From Dipteris shenzhenensis (Eukaryota > Polypodiophyta > Polypodiopsida > Gleicheniales), in the NCBI GenBank assembly GCA_047967505.1, contig CM106538.1: DNA of 64,000 nt. The stretch is one strand, 5' to 3'. This document shows, one piece after another, positions 1 to 11,480 of this stretch. The first letter of the stretch is position 1, and every line of letters begins with the position of its first letter. Under the pieces are notes generated by a model. That model saw only the letters and a program-made list of their open reading frames with translations, was not told the origin of the DNA and ran no database searches. The position numbers and the translations under genes are program-made.

Positions 1-745
1 ATAAGGGCCACTTGGTGGTCAAAATTGATGCTTACATGAGAAGTATGCTTACTATAATTGGAAATTTGACCCTTGCTTGGAGCACTCAAGACAGTAAGAG
101 GTAACTACCATCTCAAATAGCATGAATTTTTACACTAATGATAGGGTGGAATACTCAATAAAGCATGGTAATAGTAAGTATAATGCCAATATAGTTACTA
201 AAGACATACCATTTTTTTGTGTGTATATACATAAATGACCTTTTCTTGTTCTGAAAATGGAAAATAATAAGGGTTTCACTTGGATCCCAGACGTGAATTG
301 GTGGAGACTCAAAAAAGTCATACTTCACTTCTGGCCTGAAGGCCTAGCCTTATTGTTTCATATTCTAAGGGTATGATGATTATTTCACTAGGCATATTAT
401 TGACATATTCCTATAGACATGAATCGATACCACTGGGTGTATATTGCTATATGTCAGTAAATGGTAATTTATATGACTAAATCCTTGGTCTCTATAAGAA
501 CCTTGTTTATAGCTTCAATGGAGATAAGACTTTCTCCATATCAATCAAGACAAAAATTTCTTCCAACCCCCTACCTAGGGTAATTTGTAAAAGTATGTTT
601 CAAAAAGTGTGAAAAACTCACACCATACACATGGAGCATCTGGATGCTTGTGACTCAAATGTTGAGGTGCTGCATGATGCACCACCATCCAAGGTTGATT
701 CAATTTGCTATATCAGAATAACCTATGATATTGTGACATCGATAA

Positions 746-1388
746 CAAGTGGAGCTGCACATTGAAGCCTGTGGTCCCGCAAAAAGGGTTCTTGTTCTAA
801 CTTATCCTTGTTGTAGATGGATGCAGGTGAGTGGAGCTCCTTCAATATCATTCAGTATTTATAATTTTATAAATTTAATCCCTTCATGTAAAAATTGTCT
901 TGTCATGTACTGTCTTGATTCATAAGACTAAGATGGATAATATTTGTCTTGAAATGCACACACACTCTTGGGGGATGGAGAAGAGAGGGAGACCCTTGTT
1001 TACTGCCATCCATAACATTTATCCAATCTTTTTCTTGTCCAAATTAAACAGGACTATGCTTGGCATGGTGATCAGCTAAAAGTGGGATATATTGATCTCC
1101 TTCCAGCTCCTTCCATTGAAATTCAAGGATTTTTATCCATCATTTCCAGCAAGGAAATCCATAAATTCATCCAACAACATGATAGTGGTCTACCTTCTAC
1201 TGATCTGAAAAACTAGCAGATCCAGCTAAGTATTTTTGATTGGTGCCGCATTTGGGAACTTTTTGTAAAATCTTCTGACAATGCCCTTTCCACTATTCAA
1301 AAGCTATCAAAAGTCATTGGAAGGATAATTTCCAATGATGAGTCACAATACGAGGAGTATAAAAGAAAAGCTGATGGGGTGATCATGT
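746..1388 (+). pseudogene. Candidate two-exon coding remnant, function unknown
   Basis: An open stretch at 746-826 ends in CAG followed by a strong donor (GTGAGTGG). A pyrimidine-rich tract and acceptor end at 1051, and the same phase then reads on from 1052 (beginning DYAWHGDQ) to the TAA at 1387-1389. One in-frame TAG near 1216 interrupts it. The composition is protein-like (for example IFDWCRIWELF), but I do not recognise the family. The last codons run into the end of LTR A at 1386, so the reading frame was probably cut there by the element. A separate 44-codon ORF at 631-765 lies just upstream in another frame. The rest of 1-745 shows nothing I can name. This may be a fragment of a host gene, or chance. 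Confidence 0.3.
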
Positions 1389-2111
1389 AAGAAAACAATA
1401 CAATGTCTATGCTCAACAGATAACAAGATCTCGTATGCAAGAGAGAAAAGTAGATAGTATAGAGAATCAAAAATTTGATTACTAGAAAACTGATACAATA
1501 GATGGCGCTGCCTCCCAGCCATGCACTCTTATGAGAGAAGCTTCGATGGCGATCTAGAAACAGTAGAGGACAGAGGCTAGATGCTAAGGAATCAAGGTTG
1601 CTGTAGCTAGTGATGATAATGGGCTTCATAGGCTTGCTCTTATATAGCCACCACTTGTAGTCAGTTAGACTCAATTGTGTGACCGACCCAGTCCACCCAA
1701 AATGGCCGACTGGGGGTCGGTCTTGAAATAGGCCACCGACCACACGATAGAACCGGTGTGCAAAATAGAGCAACTAACCTATGGTTATCGTTCGGCCCAC
1801 AGCCATCCGAGATCATTTGGGGCTCCAAACGGGCCTCGCAACCCGAGAGTGGGCTGCCTCGAGAAATGCTCCATCTACCCTCAGTGCGGTGAGTCATGGG
1901 ATGCCTTCCCGCACTTGCATGTAGCCTAGTTGGTAGTGTGCCAACTCCGTCTAGTCATCCGGCCACACATGGCCCCCATCTAGTGTCCAAACCAAGACCT
2001 ACCGGCGGATAACTGAACTACTCAAATGCCTTCTCCTCATATGGGGGGCTTACAAGTAGAGTTAGCTGGTTCCCACGTAGTTACATGAGAGTGGAGCATT
2101 GATATCTAACA
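1386..2111 (-). repeat. LTR of copia family A (3' LTR, inverted copy A0)
   Basis: This 726-bp repeat begins TGTAAGAAAA and ends GATATCTAACA, the reverse complement of the LTRs at 3642-4352 and 17146-17871. It has TG/CA ends. On its right side, 2112-2118 is a C run that reads as a purine tract (polypurine tract) directly before the LTR on the minus strand, so this is the 3' LTR of a minus-strand element. A TATA-like ttatata lies at 1640-1646. Confidence 0.9.
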
Positions 2112-2666
2112 CCCCCCCTCAATGTCCACCCACAAGTGAACTTACTTTTTCGGGTCAATGCCAAGTCAATGAAGATGCCTCTCCAACAAGTCTCTTCCAA
2201 GAGCTTTCGTGAAGATGTCTGCAGCATTCTCTGTAGTCGTACAGTACACCAAGTTGACCTCTCCATCCATGATGTGATATTGAATCTCAATGTGTTTTGT
2301 GTGAGCGTGGTATGCAAGGTTCTTAGCAATCGCCATGCAACTCTAATTGTCACATGATAACTGTGTAGGCTTGTTTTGCACTACACCCATGTCCCCTAAA
2401 ATCCTCCTCAACTACACTACCTCACAAGAAGCAAAGCATGCTGATTTGTACTTAGCCTTGGTAGAAGAAAGAGCAACTGTAGCTTGCTTCTTACTGACCC
2501 ATGACACAGCTCCAGATCTAAGTGAGAAACAGTAACTTGTCACTGATCTCCTGCTGTCCACATCTCTTGCCCAATCCGAGTCACAAAATCCAGTCAAGAT
2601 GTTGCCCTTGGTATACCTATTAAATCCATAGGTATCAATTGAACGTTGCCCTCTACCTCTACCCAT
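2112..2666 (-). pseudogene. Copia A0 RNase H remnant
   Basis: Reading leftward, the minus strand encodes the C-terminal RNase H of a Ty1/copia polyprotein: GFCDSDWARDV, then RRSVTSYCF, SKKQATVALSSTKAKYKS, and a decayed tail with the usual HTKHIE-type segment before the polypurine tract. Everything upstream (gag, protease, integrase, reverse transcriptase) is missing. At about 2640-2765 the frame instead runs into arginine/glycine-rich codons (MGRGRGQR, RGGGNSARGGR), which are not part of a copia RNase H and suggest a deletion junction. Family A copies A1 and A2 both lack exactly this RNase H part. Confidence 0.8.
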
Positions 2667-2699
2667 GGGGGGTTAGTAGCCTCCTCTTCTAGGTACATT

Positions 2700-3604
2700 A
2701 CCCTGTCTCCCACCACGTGCTGAGTTGCCACCACCTCTAGAACTTATGGGTTGCCTTTCATCCATAATTCTAGCTCATTTGGGTTGAGAGACCTAACCAA
2801 AAAGTTATCCCTTTGCCAATTAGTCCTTGAAATGGATCAGCATCTGAATCATTTACTGAAGCTTTTACACCTTCATTGACCAACTCTTGGTAGTAGGAGA
2901 AAATCATAGCTTGTTTAACAGAGAACTGAAGAAAAGATGAGCACCACTATATGAAGGCATACATTTTGACTGTAAGGGTATTGCCATGCATAAATATGTG
3001 TATATGATTCAGTATGTACCATATAGCATGGTCAAACCACATTACCTTGTTTGGGCATTGTAACCCTACATTGATACAGTTGCATTTTAAGTAAGGTCGC
3101 ATATAATTCCAAACATCTAATACCATTTTTGCAGGTAGTAATGTTTTGTGGCTGCAAAAAATCCCTTGCTTTGATGTGCAAAAAGACTCTTCCAACTCAT
3201 TCAGAGCAAAGAGTTTTGGTAAGATAATGTTATTAGTATGTGCTGATATCCCCTCAATAGCCATGTTCCTATATTATTTTTTAATAGTATCAACATTCTC
3301 AGAGATCCCTGCCAAAATTGCCCACATTTTAAAAGTGATAGGTGTTGTAACACTCGTCACTGAGCGACCACAACTTATGGTCAACCTAGTGTGAAAATGT
3401 CCCTTCCAGTATTCTTTTTGGGATAAGGGGATTAACTGAAATATCCTTCATATTCAGAGCCAAAGTGTTTGGTGCAGGAAAGTTTTGTGTAAGGACATTT
3501 CTCTCTTCTTGAGATAAAGTATCAAATGGAATAAGAGAGTGTAATTTTGTGGAAAAAGGTGTAACAATGGTGTAACGTTTCCTTCCTCCACTACTATCCA
3601 AAAG
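2700..3604 (-). pseudogene. Degenerate coding region of unknown family
   Basis: The minus strand holds three successive coding-looking blocks in the same direction: 3601-3386 (71 codons, ending EGTFSH), 3264-2947 (105 codons, with LPKLFALNELEESF and AKMVLDVWNYMRPYLK) and a last block around 2930-2780 (YYQELVNEGVKASVND). They are separated by a few stops and one frame change, as in a decayed single gene. I do not recognise the protein. It lies between copia copies A0 and A1, which point away from each other. It could be an old host gene, a transposon protein or an integrated viral gene, and the sequence alone does not decide. Confidence 0.3.
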
Positions 3605-3641
3605 ATATTCCGCACTGTGGTAGCGGTAAAAATATTTGATC

Positions 3642-4352
3642 TATTAGATATCAATGCTCCACTCTCGTGTAACTACGCGAGAACCAGCTAACTCTACTTC
3701 TAAGCCCCCCATATGAGGCGAAGGCATTTGAGTAGCTCGGTCCTGGTTTGGACACCAGATGGGGGCCATGTGTGGCCTGATGGCTGGACAGAGTTGGCAC
3801 ACTGCCAACTAGGCTATATGCAAGTGCGGGAAGGCATCCCATGACTGACCGCACTGAGGGTAGATGGAGCATTTCCCAGGGCAGCCTACTCTTGGGTTGC
3901 GGGGCCCGTTTGGAGCCCCATATGATCTCGGATGGCTATGGGCCGAATGGCAACCATAGGTTGCTTGCTCTATTTTGTGCAAAGGTTCTATCGTGTGGTC
4001 GGTGGCCTATTTCAGGACCGACCACCAGTCGGCCATTTTGGGTGGACTGGGTCGATCACCCAATTGAGTCTAGCCGACTACGAGTGGTGCCTATATAAGA
4101 GCAAGCCTATGAAGCCCATTATCATCACTGGCTATAGCGACCTTGATTCCTTAGCATCCAGCCTCCGTCCTCTACTGTTTCTAGATCGCCATCAAAGCTT
4201 CTCTCACAGGAGCACATGGCTGGGAGGCAGCACCATCTATTGTATTAGTTTTACAGTAATCAAATTTTTGATTCTCCATACTATCTGCTTTTCTCTCTTG
4301 CATACGAGATCCTGTTATCTGTTGAGCACAGACGCTGTATTGTTTTCTTACA
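3642..4352 (+). repeat. 5' LTR of copia element A1
   Basis: This 711-bp LTR starts TATTAGATATC (the canonical TG is mutated to TA) and ends TTTTCTTACA, followed directly by a primer-binding site. It matches the LTRs at 17146-17871 and 1386-2111. A TATA box (TATATAA) lies at 4092-4098. A perfect 9-bp inverted repeat, GTGGTCGGT at 3995-4003 and ACCGACCAC at 4017-4025, sits just upstream of it. Confidence 0.92.
4092..4098 (+). promoter_or_regulatory. TATA box of LTR A1
   Basis: TATATAA inside the LTR, about 260 bp before the LTR end, conserved in position with 17613-17619 in LTR A2. This is the expected place of the element's own promoter. Confidence 0.6.
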
Positions 4353-4370
4353 TGGTATCAGAGCTTGGGC
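4353..4370 (+). other. Primer-binding site of A1 (initiator Met tRNA type)
   Basis: TGGTATCAGAGCTTGGGC directly follows the LTR end. TGGTATCAGAGC is the usual plant retrotransposon site complementary to the 3' end of initiator methionine tRNA. Confidence 0.9.
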
Positions 4371-4422
4371 TCTAGCAAGAAGATTTGGTAGTGTGTTTCT
4401 GTTTGCGAGCAGATTGTGAGAG

Positions 4423-7400
4423 ATGGCCCAGCCCGTAAGATTGCGAATCCCACCATTCAGTGAAAGCGGAGAGTTGGATGGCTCTAACTATCCACTCTAG
4501 AAGTTCAAGATGAACACCATCCTAAGCGCATACGAGCTTTGGGATACTGCTACTGGGGTGGACCTGAAACTAGTTCTGAGACCGAATCCGACCAATGCAG
4601 CACAATAGATAGTACCAATTGCGGATGAGATTCTCGCGTGGACAAGAAGAAATGCAGATGCACTGTGTTCTATTGTCTGCAGTGTAAGTGATTCTGTCAT
4701 GGTGTTAATTCAACATGTCACCATAGTGGAGGAGGCATGGACGGTCTTGAAAAATCAGTACGAGTCCATGAATCAAACACGAATTCAGAATCTAGAGCAA
4801 CTCATGAACGAGAAATTGTTTAAGTCTGAAATGGCAGAGAAATTCATCACTAGGGTGAAGAATCTGCGCGATCATATGATTGTGATTGGCATCACCATCA
4901 CCAGTGAGAATCTAACATGAAGGTGCATACGGATTCTCCCACCAAAGTACGATAGTCTTGTTACGGTGCTGAATACGCAGAACAAAAATCCGCCCAACTT
5001 TGAGGATTTCAGCGCAATGCTTCTAGAGGAGGAGATGCATCAAAAGACGAGGACTGGAGAAGATTCGGCTTTCTAGGCTGGATCAAAGAAAGGTAAGGGT
5101 AAGGACTCTGGTAACCCATCTTCTTCTGATGATAAAAAGAGAAAGAAGAAGATGAAGTGCTTCTATTGCAACAAGGCAGGGCACAAGCAGAATGAGTGCC
5201 AGAAGAAGATTACAGATGAGAAGAACGGAGTAAAGAAAGAGTCTAGCAACAGCGTGCAGGTAGTACCAGTAGAGCTGTTCGTAGCAATTGAGGAGATTTG
5301 CACAGAGGCAGTTCATGTACATGCGGATGAACCTTGGATTATTGACAGTGGTGCATCACGCCACATGACCAGTCAGAAGGATTGGTATACCTCTCTACAG
5401 CCGATAGGGAATGACATCCTAGTAGCAGTCGACAATGATGCAAAATGTCTAGCAAAAGGAAAAGGTACGATTGCTCTCAAGTCAGATGGAGTTGTAAAAC
5501 AGTTGTCCGCCGATGTTCTTTATGTGCCAGATATCAAGAGGAACTTGTTGTCCATTTTTGCGATCATGGATCGGGACCTCAAAGTTCAATTCGATAAGAA
5601 TGGTGCACAGATTTTGGATCTTCAAGGGAAGGTCATTGGTAAAGGTACACGGCGCAACAACATCTACAAACTCTCAGCTTTCAGTGCTGGAGCCCATGTG
5701 ACGAACAATAAGCTATGGCATGAGAGGTTTGGTCATCTAGGCCTTAGTTCTTTAAAGGAGATGCATAAAAGTGGAATGATTGCAGAGCTACTAGAAATTT
5801 TAGTTCTGCCCGATGTATGTGAAGCTTGCATGATGGGCAAGCAGCATCGGCAGCCCTTTCCCAAAGAGGCCAGCAGGGCAAAGGCTCCTATAGAGCTCGT
5901 TCACACAGACCTATGCGAAAAGATGGAGACCGAAGCTTTGGGTGGTCCCTACTACTTCATGATGCTGATTGACGACTACAATAGAAGGATATGGATATAC
6001 TTCCTAAAGACTAAAGATGAGGCTTTTAGTAAGTTCAAAGAATGGCATGTAATGGTCGAGAAAGAAACGGGGAGGAAGGTGAAGAAGTTGAGATTAGACA
6101 GAGGTGGAGAGCTCACATCAAGTGAATTTGAAAGTTACTACAAAAGTCATGGGATCAAGAGGCAGAAACCCCCACCACATACATCATAGTAAAATGGAAT
6201 AGCAGAATGCAAGATGCGTGTCATCTATGAAATGGGCAAGAGCATGATGAAAGGGAAAGATTGCCAAAGACTTTCTGGGCTAAAGCATGCAACACGGCAG
6301 TTTACATTCTGAATCGTAGCTACACGAATGTTGTGAATGGGATGTCTTCACTGTAGGCCTTTTCTGGTAAGAAACCTTCAACTGCACATTTCAGAGTTTT
6401 TGGATGTGACTGTTTTGTGCATGTCCTTGATGCTAATAGGACCAAATGGGAACCGAAGAGCCAGAAATGAAGAGGCGAAGGGTTACCGTCTCTATAATCC
6501 TATTACCAAGAAGGTAATAGTAAGTCGTGATGTAAACTTCTTAGAACAGTCACATCAATTGGAGGAGGATGCTTCCTTCCCAGACAACCAGGACCAGGAT
6601 ATCCATCCACTACAACCACCAACAGCAGACCGAACTCCCCCAATGATTCAAGATAAAGAAAAAGAAGAAGAGCCTACAGAACACAACGGCAACAACCATT
6701 CCCAAAGTGGGTAAAGCAACTTTTGGATGGCAGAGAACCTCCAACCATTGAGGAGGAACCATCCAAACACCGCCGGTCCAAGAGATTAGAGGAGCAAAGA
6801 AGGGCGCAAGAACACTTGATCAACTACGCTTTGATGACAGAGGTGATTCGTGCTGAAGAAACCAATTGTCTTGAAGAGGCACATGGTGATGATAGGTGGA
6901 TGGAGGCTATGCAATCGGAGTATGGCTCCATATTGAAGAACAACACTTGGGACCTTGTGGATCGTCCACCAAAACACAAGGTAATCAGCACCAAGTGGGT
7001 GTACAAGACCAAGTACAAGTCCGACGGCACATTGGATAAGTACAAGGCTCGCCTCATGGCAAAAGGATTCCCACATGTACATGGTTTCGATTATTAGGAT
7101 ACCTTTGCTCCCACAGCTTGACTAACCACAATTCGTAGTGTTTTGGCTTTGACAGCCCAGGGAAGTTGGCCCATGTTTCAGATGGATGTAAAATCTGCCT
7201 TTCTAAATGGAGATCTCAAGGAGGAGGTATACGTGGAACAACCACCAGGTTTTGTGATCCCCAGTTCAGAAGGTAAAGTTTGTAAACTGAAGAAGGCACT
7301 TTATGGGTTGAAACAGGCCCTACGAGTGTGGTACCAGCAGATTGATGCCTACTTTCTGCAAAATGGGTTTAGGAGGAGCCCATTTGATGCAAATTTGTAT

Positions 7401-7905
7401 ATCTTTAGTGAAGGAGGCAAGTGTATGATCATGGTCCTTTATGTGGATGACCTTGTCATAACAGGGAACCATGAAGAGAAGATCTCGCAAACAAAGCATT
7501 TGCTAGGAAGAGAGTTTAAAATGATAGACCTCAGACTGATGCATTTCTGTTTGGGGATTGAAGTTTGGCAAGAGCCAAAACATATCTTCATCTCATAGCT
7601 CAAGTATGCTAGAGAGATACTGAAGGCATTTGGCATGGCTGAGTGCAAGATAGTTGGCACCCCTATGGAGGTTGACGTGAAAATCTCAAACGAGGATTCA
7701 TCACCATTGGTGGACGAAGCAAAGTACAGAAGGCTTGTGGTTAGTTTGATTTACTTGTGCAACATGCAGCTAGACATCAACTTTGTGACTGGTGTACTAA
7801 GCAGGTTTTCCAATAAGCCCCGAGAGAACCATTGGAGGGTAGGGATGCAGGTGCTGAAACACATCAAAGGCACACTTTTGGGAAAATTTAAGTACTCTCA
7901 AAGAA
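4423..7905 (+). pseudogene. Copia A1 gag-pol, decayed and 3' truncated
   Basis: Gag starts MAQPVRLRIPPF at 4423 and soon meets stops. Domain order is Ty1/copia: gag; zinc knuckle CFYCNKAGHKQNEC near 5158; protease WIIDSGASRHMT near 5336; integrase with LWHERFGHL, CEACMMGKQH and core residues HTDLC and LDRGGE; then reverse transcriptase with an intact YVDD at 7440-7451. Stops include TAG at 6187 and 7096 and TAG at 7596. Homology to copy A2 shows most of these arose from CAG or CAA codons. The coding region ends at about 7905 within the segment before RNase H (LKHIKGTLL). RNase H, the polypurine tract and the 3' LTR are absent, and the next sequence is unrelated (a different reverse transcriptase relic). 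The element cannot transpose by itself. Confidence 0.93.
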
Positions 7906-7914
7906 CATTTTTTC

Positions 7915-8920
7915 ATGCATGGAATCGAAAAAGCTTCTAATAACTTGGCATTGGTTTGGCGGAAATTTGCTCATGACTCGGCGTACGGAAGACTTAATGA
8001 TGGAGATTTTGAAATTATAAATATAGTGAATTTAGAGATTAAGATAGAGGCCAAACTCCATTCATTTTCCATGACACCTTTATCCACAAAATTGCCATTC
8101 ATTATGGGTATATACAAATCCCATAAAAACACTTTTAGATGGATTACCAATGCTGCTGGATGCACATATGATGAAATTGGACTTTTAAATACGTGCTTAC
8201 TAAAAACATGCATCTCACAACTTAAGATTAAATGTGCTAAAACTCAGCATGAGCTCTTTTTTAGAAGTGGTGTTAAATATTCTTGTTGGTGGGGGATTGA
8301 ATCCCTTTATGACTACACTCCCTTTACGACTACACTCTAAATCTTCTCGACAAAATATTCAGTATTTTTCCCCCTGACATAGCACAATGCTATGAAAACA
8401 TTCCTCTAGAAGGTGAAAATGGTCTAGTTAACATCATTAGTGAAATAATCACTATGACATTCAAGGATAGTAACTTCAATTCATCTCTTTTCAAAAGATG
8501 CCCCATTCTCCCATGGAAGGAATTTGGACCATGACAAATGGACTTGATCTGAACTATGATATGGAAACTATCATTGAAATTAATTCATGGATTATCTTGA
8601 ATATGTATGTACAACTAGACAACATGACCTAGAGGCAAAAGATGGGAATTCCTATGGGCTTATCATGCTCACCTATTTGGTGCAATCTATACCTATTTTA
8701 CTTTGAGTACAAGTTCTGCATTAATCTTGCCAGATAAGGCAGATGGGATATTTTGAAATGTTTCAATATCCCTTTAGATATATCGATGACATTTGCACGA
8801 TCAATATACCTAGCCCGATGAGGTTCTACTCCCATGGTGATTACTATATTTACCCTCTAGATTTTGTGGAGATTATCACTAATACCATAACCATGGATGT
8901 TTTTATCGAAGGTATATAAA
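7915..8920 (+). pseudogene. Reverse transcriptase relic, not LTR-type (Penelope-like or an unclassified RT)
   Basis: A 141-codon ORF (7915-8340) contains PFIMGIYKSHKNTFRWITNA, which fits the N-terminal RT region of Penelope-like or related plant RTs. After a frame change near 8338, DIAQCYENIPLEGENGLVN follows at about 8372. The palm motifs are then visible: GIPMGLSCSPIWCNLYLFYFE from 8645, a TAA and a frameshift, and finally FRYIDDICTIN with the catalytic YIDD at 8779-8790 and IYPLDFVEI behind it. The motif pair GIPMG..SP and YIDD is typical of RTs outside the copia and gypsy clades. No endonuclease domain (such as GIY-YIG) can be seen. Conifers are known to carry Penelope-like elements called Dryads; whether this is one of them needs a tree. 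At least three frame breaks make it a relic. Confidence 0.6.
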
Positions 8921-9257
8921 TATTTTATTATAATATATTGGCAAAATTTTTCATACATTATTTTTAAAAGTTTCAAAGAATTGGCGAATTATATCTTTTA
9001 TTATAATTTTTGTTTCAAAACTTGGCTAAATATTCTAGAGCATTTAAAAAACTTTCAATTTTCACAAATATACTAAAAACTAGTTATATTGAAAACTCTA
9101 TCTTTGCCATTTTACATAATTTCAAAATACATGAAATAGCTAGCATTTAGGATGTTGTAGAGTATGCAAAGCATAAAATTGTTTAAGGATAATGAATATC
9201 CTTCAAATCCAATGGGGGAGAAAATTCTCAAAGTCTAGTTTAAATAGTCCAAAAAAG
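8921..9257. other. AT-rich stretch without a recognisable gene
   Basis: About 340 bp of AT-rich sequence between two relics on opposite strands. It may contain the eroded C-terminal part of the preceding reverse transcriptase, but I see no motif that proves it. Confidence 0.5.
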
Positions 9258-11480
9258 CTAATTATAGCCTTTTCTTTTACAGCTTGACTTCCAGAGTGCT
9301 AATGCTCTATCATACGGAAAGCTACTAACATCATAAGAATAAGAGTATAATCTCAACAAGCTAAGATCTAAGTTATCATCTAGTTTATTACAAAGTTTAT
9401 TCTTCAAGTAACCGAGAGTACTAAAACACCTTTCATCCTTAATTGAGCCAAGAATAAAGGTTTGACATAAATTTGCAAGCTTGAAGTACTTAGAAATGTT
9501 ATCTTGTAGGAATGTACTGTGAGAGAGCTCATTCCAAAGCCAAACCATTGAACCTTGCATTTGAACATTTTCCATTAAATTACTTTGTTGGTGCATGACT
9601 TCTCCAAAAAGGGAAGCTTTCCAAAATCCAACAAACCATTGTACTTTATATTGTCCATGTCAATGTCCCGTCCAGAGTGCTTTTTGAGAGCATCCAAATG
9701 ATTCTTTAGACTTGCTTTGATACTTTCATAAGATCCATTAACCCAAAAATGTGGAAATATGATGGTAAATGCTTCCGTTAGATCATTTCATGGAAACCTA
9801 CTTTTGATCTCATCTACCACTGCACTTGCAACTTCACTAAGGGCATTTTTCACTGTTTGTACTTTCTTTAAAAAAGCCTCTTTTTTAATGTATTGTAGTC
9901 TTTTGTGTCGTTTTTTTTCTCTCGTCATCCTGAAAACCTAATTGTTTGCACGAAGGGAAACATATCCTTCGTGGTCACATGTTAAAAGAGAGGAATCCCC
10001 ATCTAGGTCTATTAAACTTTTCCAATCTTTAAACGATTTCTCGTCTTGAAAATTGGAGCTTGACTTCTTATTGTATGCTGTTGTTATACTCAAATTAGTG
10101 AGTTTTATTGCCTTGACATATTCATAAATATCCTTCGATTGAGACATTTTACTCAACATATTCATTTTGTCTAAAAGTGGAATAATTCCACACAATCCCA
10201 ATATCGAATCTATGTTGGTCAATTTATGATACAAAATATCTGCCTTTTCAACCTCTTCTTCTGCCTCCATATGCATTAAATAGACCAAAGTCTTATTTTC
10301 ATCACATAATCTTTTCACTAGCTGAACCAAAGATATCCATCTAGTATCCACATTCTTCAAAATCTTCCTCCCTTTTGTACCCACTGCTTCTGCAATAATT
10401 CTAAATTGATTGTATCTTTTTGGACTCTTGCAAAAGTAAGTGTAGCTTTTTTAAACCAAAGTCTCGATTTGTTGTACTGATGGAAATGTGGACACAACTT
10501 TGTAAGCTAGATTTGTGCGATGAGCCATACAATGTATCCCAACACAGTAAGGAGCATATTTTGTTTCTATTTGTACAGAGATACCATTTTGACAACCTTG
10601 CAAGACTGAAGCACCATCACATGCAAACCAAACAAGTCTCTTGACCATCTCGACTCTGTCACACCTCCATACTCTTTTAAAGCTTGGGTCAAAACTTGCA
10701 CTAAGTTATTAGCATTGGATTCTAAATCAAGTTTGTGTACATGTAAAAAATATGGTTTTCTCTTATTGTTTTCTACCACGTATAAATGCATTCCCAACGA
10801 CGATGTAGTATCCACAGCTGTGTACTCATCCAATGACACAGAAAAAAAAGTCTACGAGTTTTAAAGTCTCCTTTAAATCATTAATTATGACTTGGTTCAT
10901 GTCGTTAGCCATATCTATTGCACTACTCCTTGACCAATGCATACTTGCCAAATTAGGAACATCCAAAAATTGAAGATATGATTGGTAACCCGAGAAGTCT
11001 ATTAGTGAGTGGCCTTGCTTCAATATTTGCATGATAGTTGAGAATTGCATTATCTTTTCTCTATCAACCTGATCATTGATACATTCCCAATGCTTTTTCA
11101 ATGATCCTTCACTTTTATTTCTGCTAGACTCTTGTGCAAGTAAGAACTTATTGTACTCAATCTCATTTTTTAAGTGGCGGTTATTTTCCTTGTCCCATTC
11201 TTTGATCACTTTCTTTTCATTACTTGTACCTTCTATAGTCTTGTAAACCTTCCCACAATGTTTCTCAATCATACCAATCTTCAATTGTAATGGTGCCTCC
11301 TTTTTCCTTGCCCATGTGCATATTTTACAAATGGCCCACTTTGGTGCATCCCCCATGTCCACTTGTTCTACTCTAACCAACGATATTTGGCTATCCTGAT
11401 CTGCTTTTTCTTTATGAGAAATTGATGCTAAAAGCAAGTCATTCAATCTCGTGATGCAACATCCATCACTTGGTCCACCT
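9258..11480 (-). pseudogene. hAT-superfamily transposase relic (ZNF862-like)
   Basis: Read right to left. Around 11330 a zinc-finger segment WAICKICTWARKKEAPL is followed by KHCGKVYKT. A long N-terminal region runs to about 10826, the RNase H-like core begins SLDEYTAVDTTSS at about 10839, and the second acidic motif is WFACDGASVLQG at about 10640. The middle part (10384-9938) has NVDTRWISL, and the C-terminal hAT dimerisation region is at 9480-9258 (DERCFSTLGYLKNKL, FPYDRALALW). Frame is lost at an A8 run (10842-10849), near 10650, and between 9938 and 9600. DNA transposases of this group cut and paste hAT elements in the nucleus. No terminal inverted repeats or 8-bp target duplication could be identified. 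The right edge overlaps the DUF7869-like remnant, so the start is uncertain. Confidence 0.82.
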
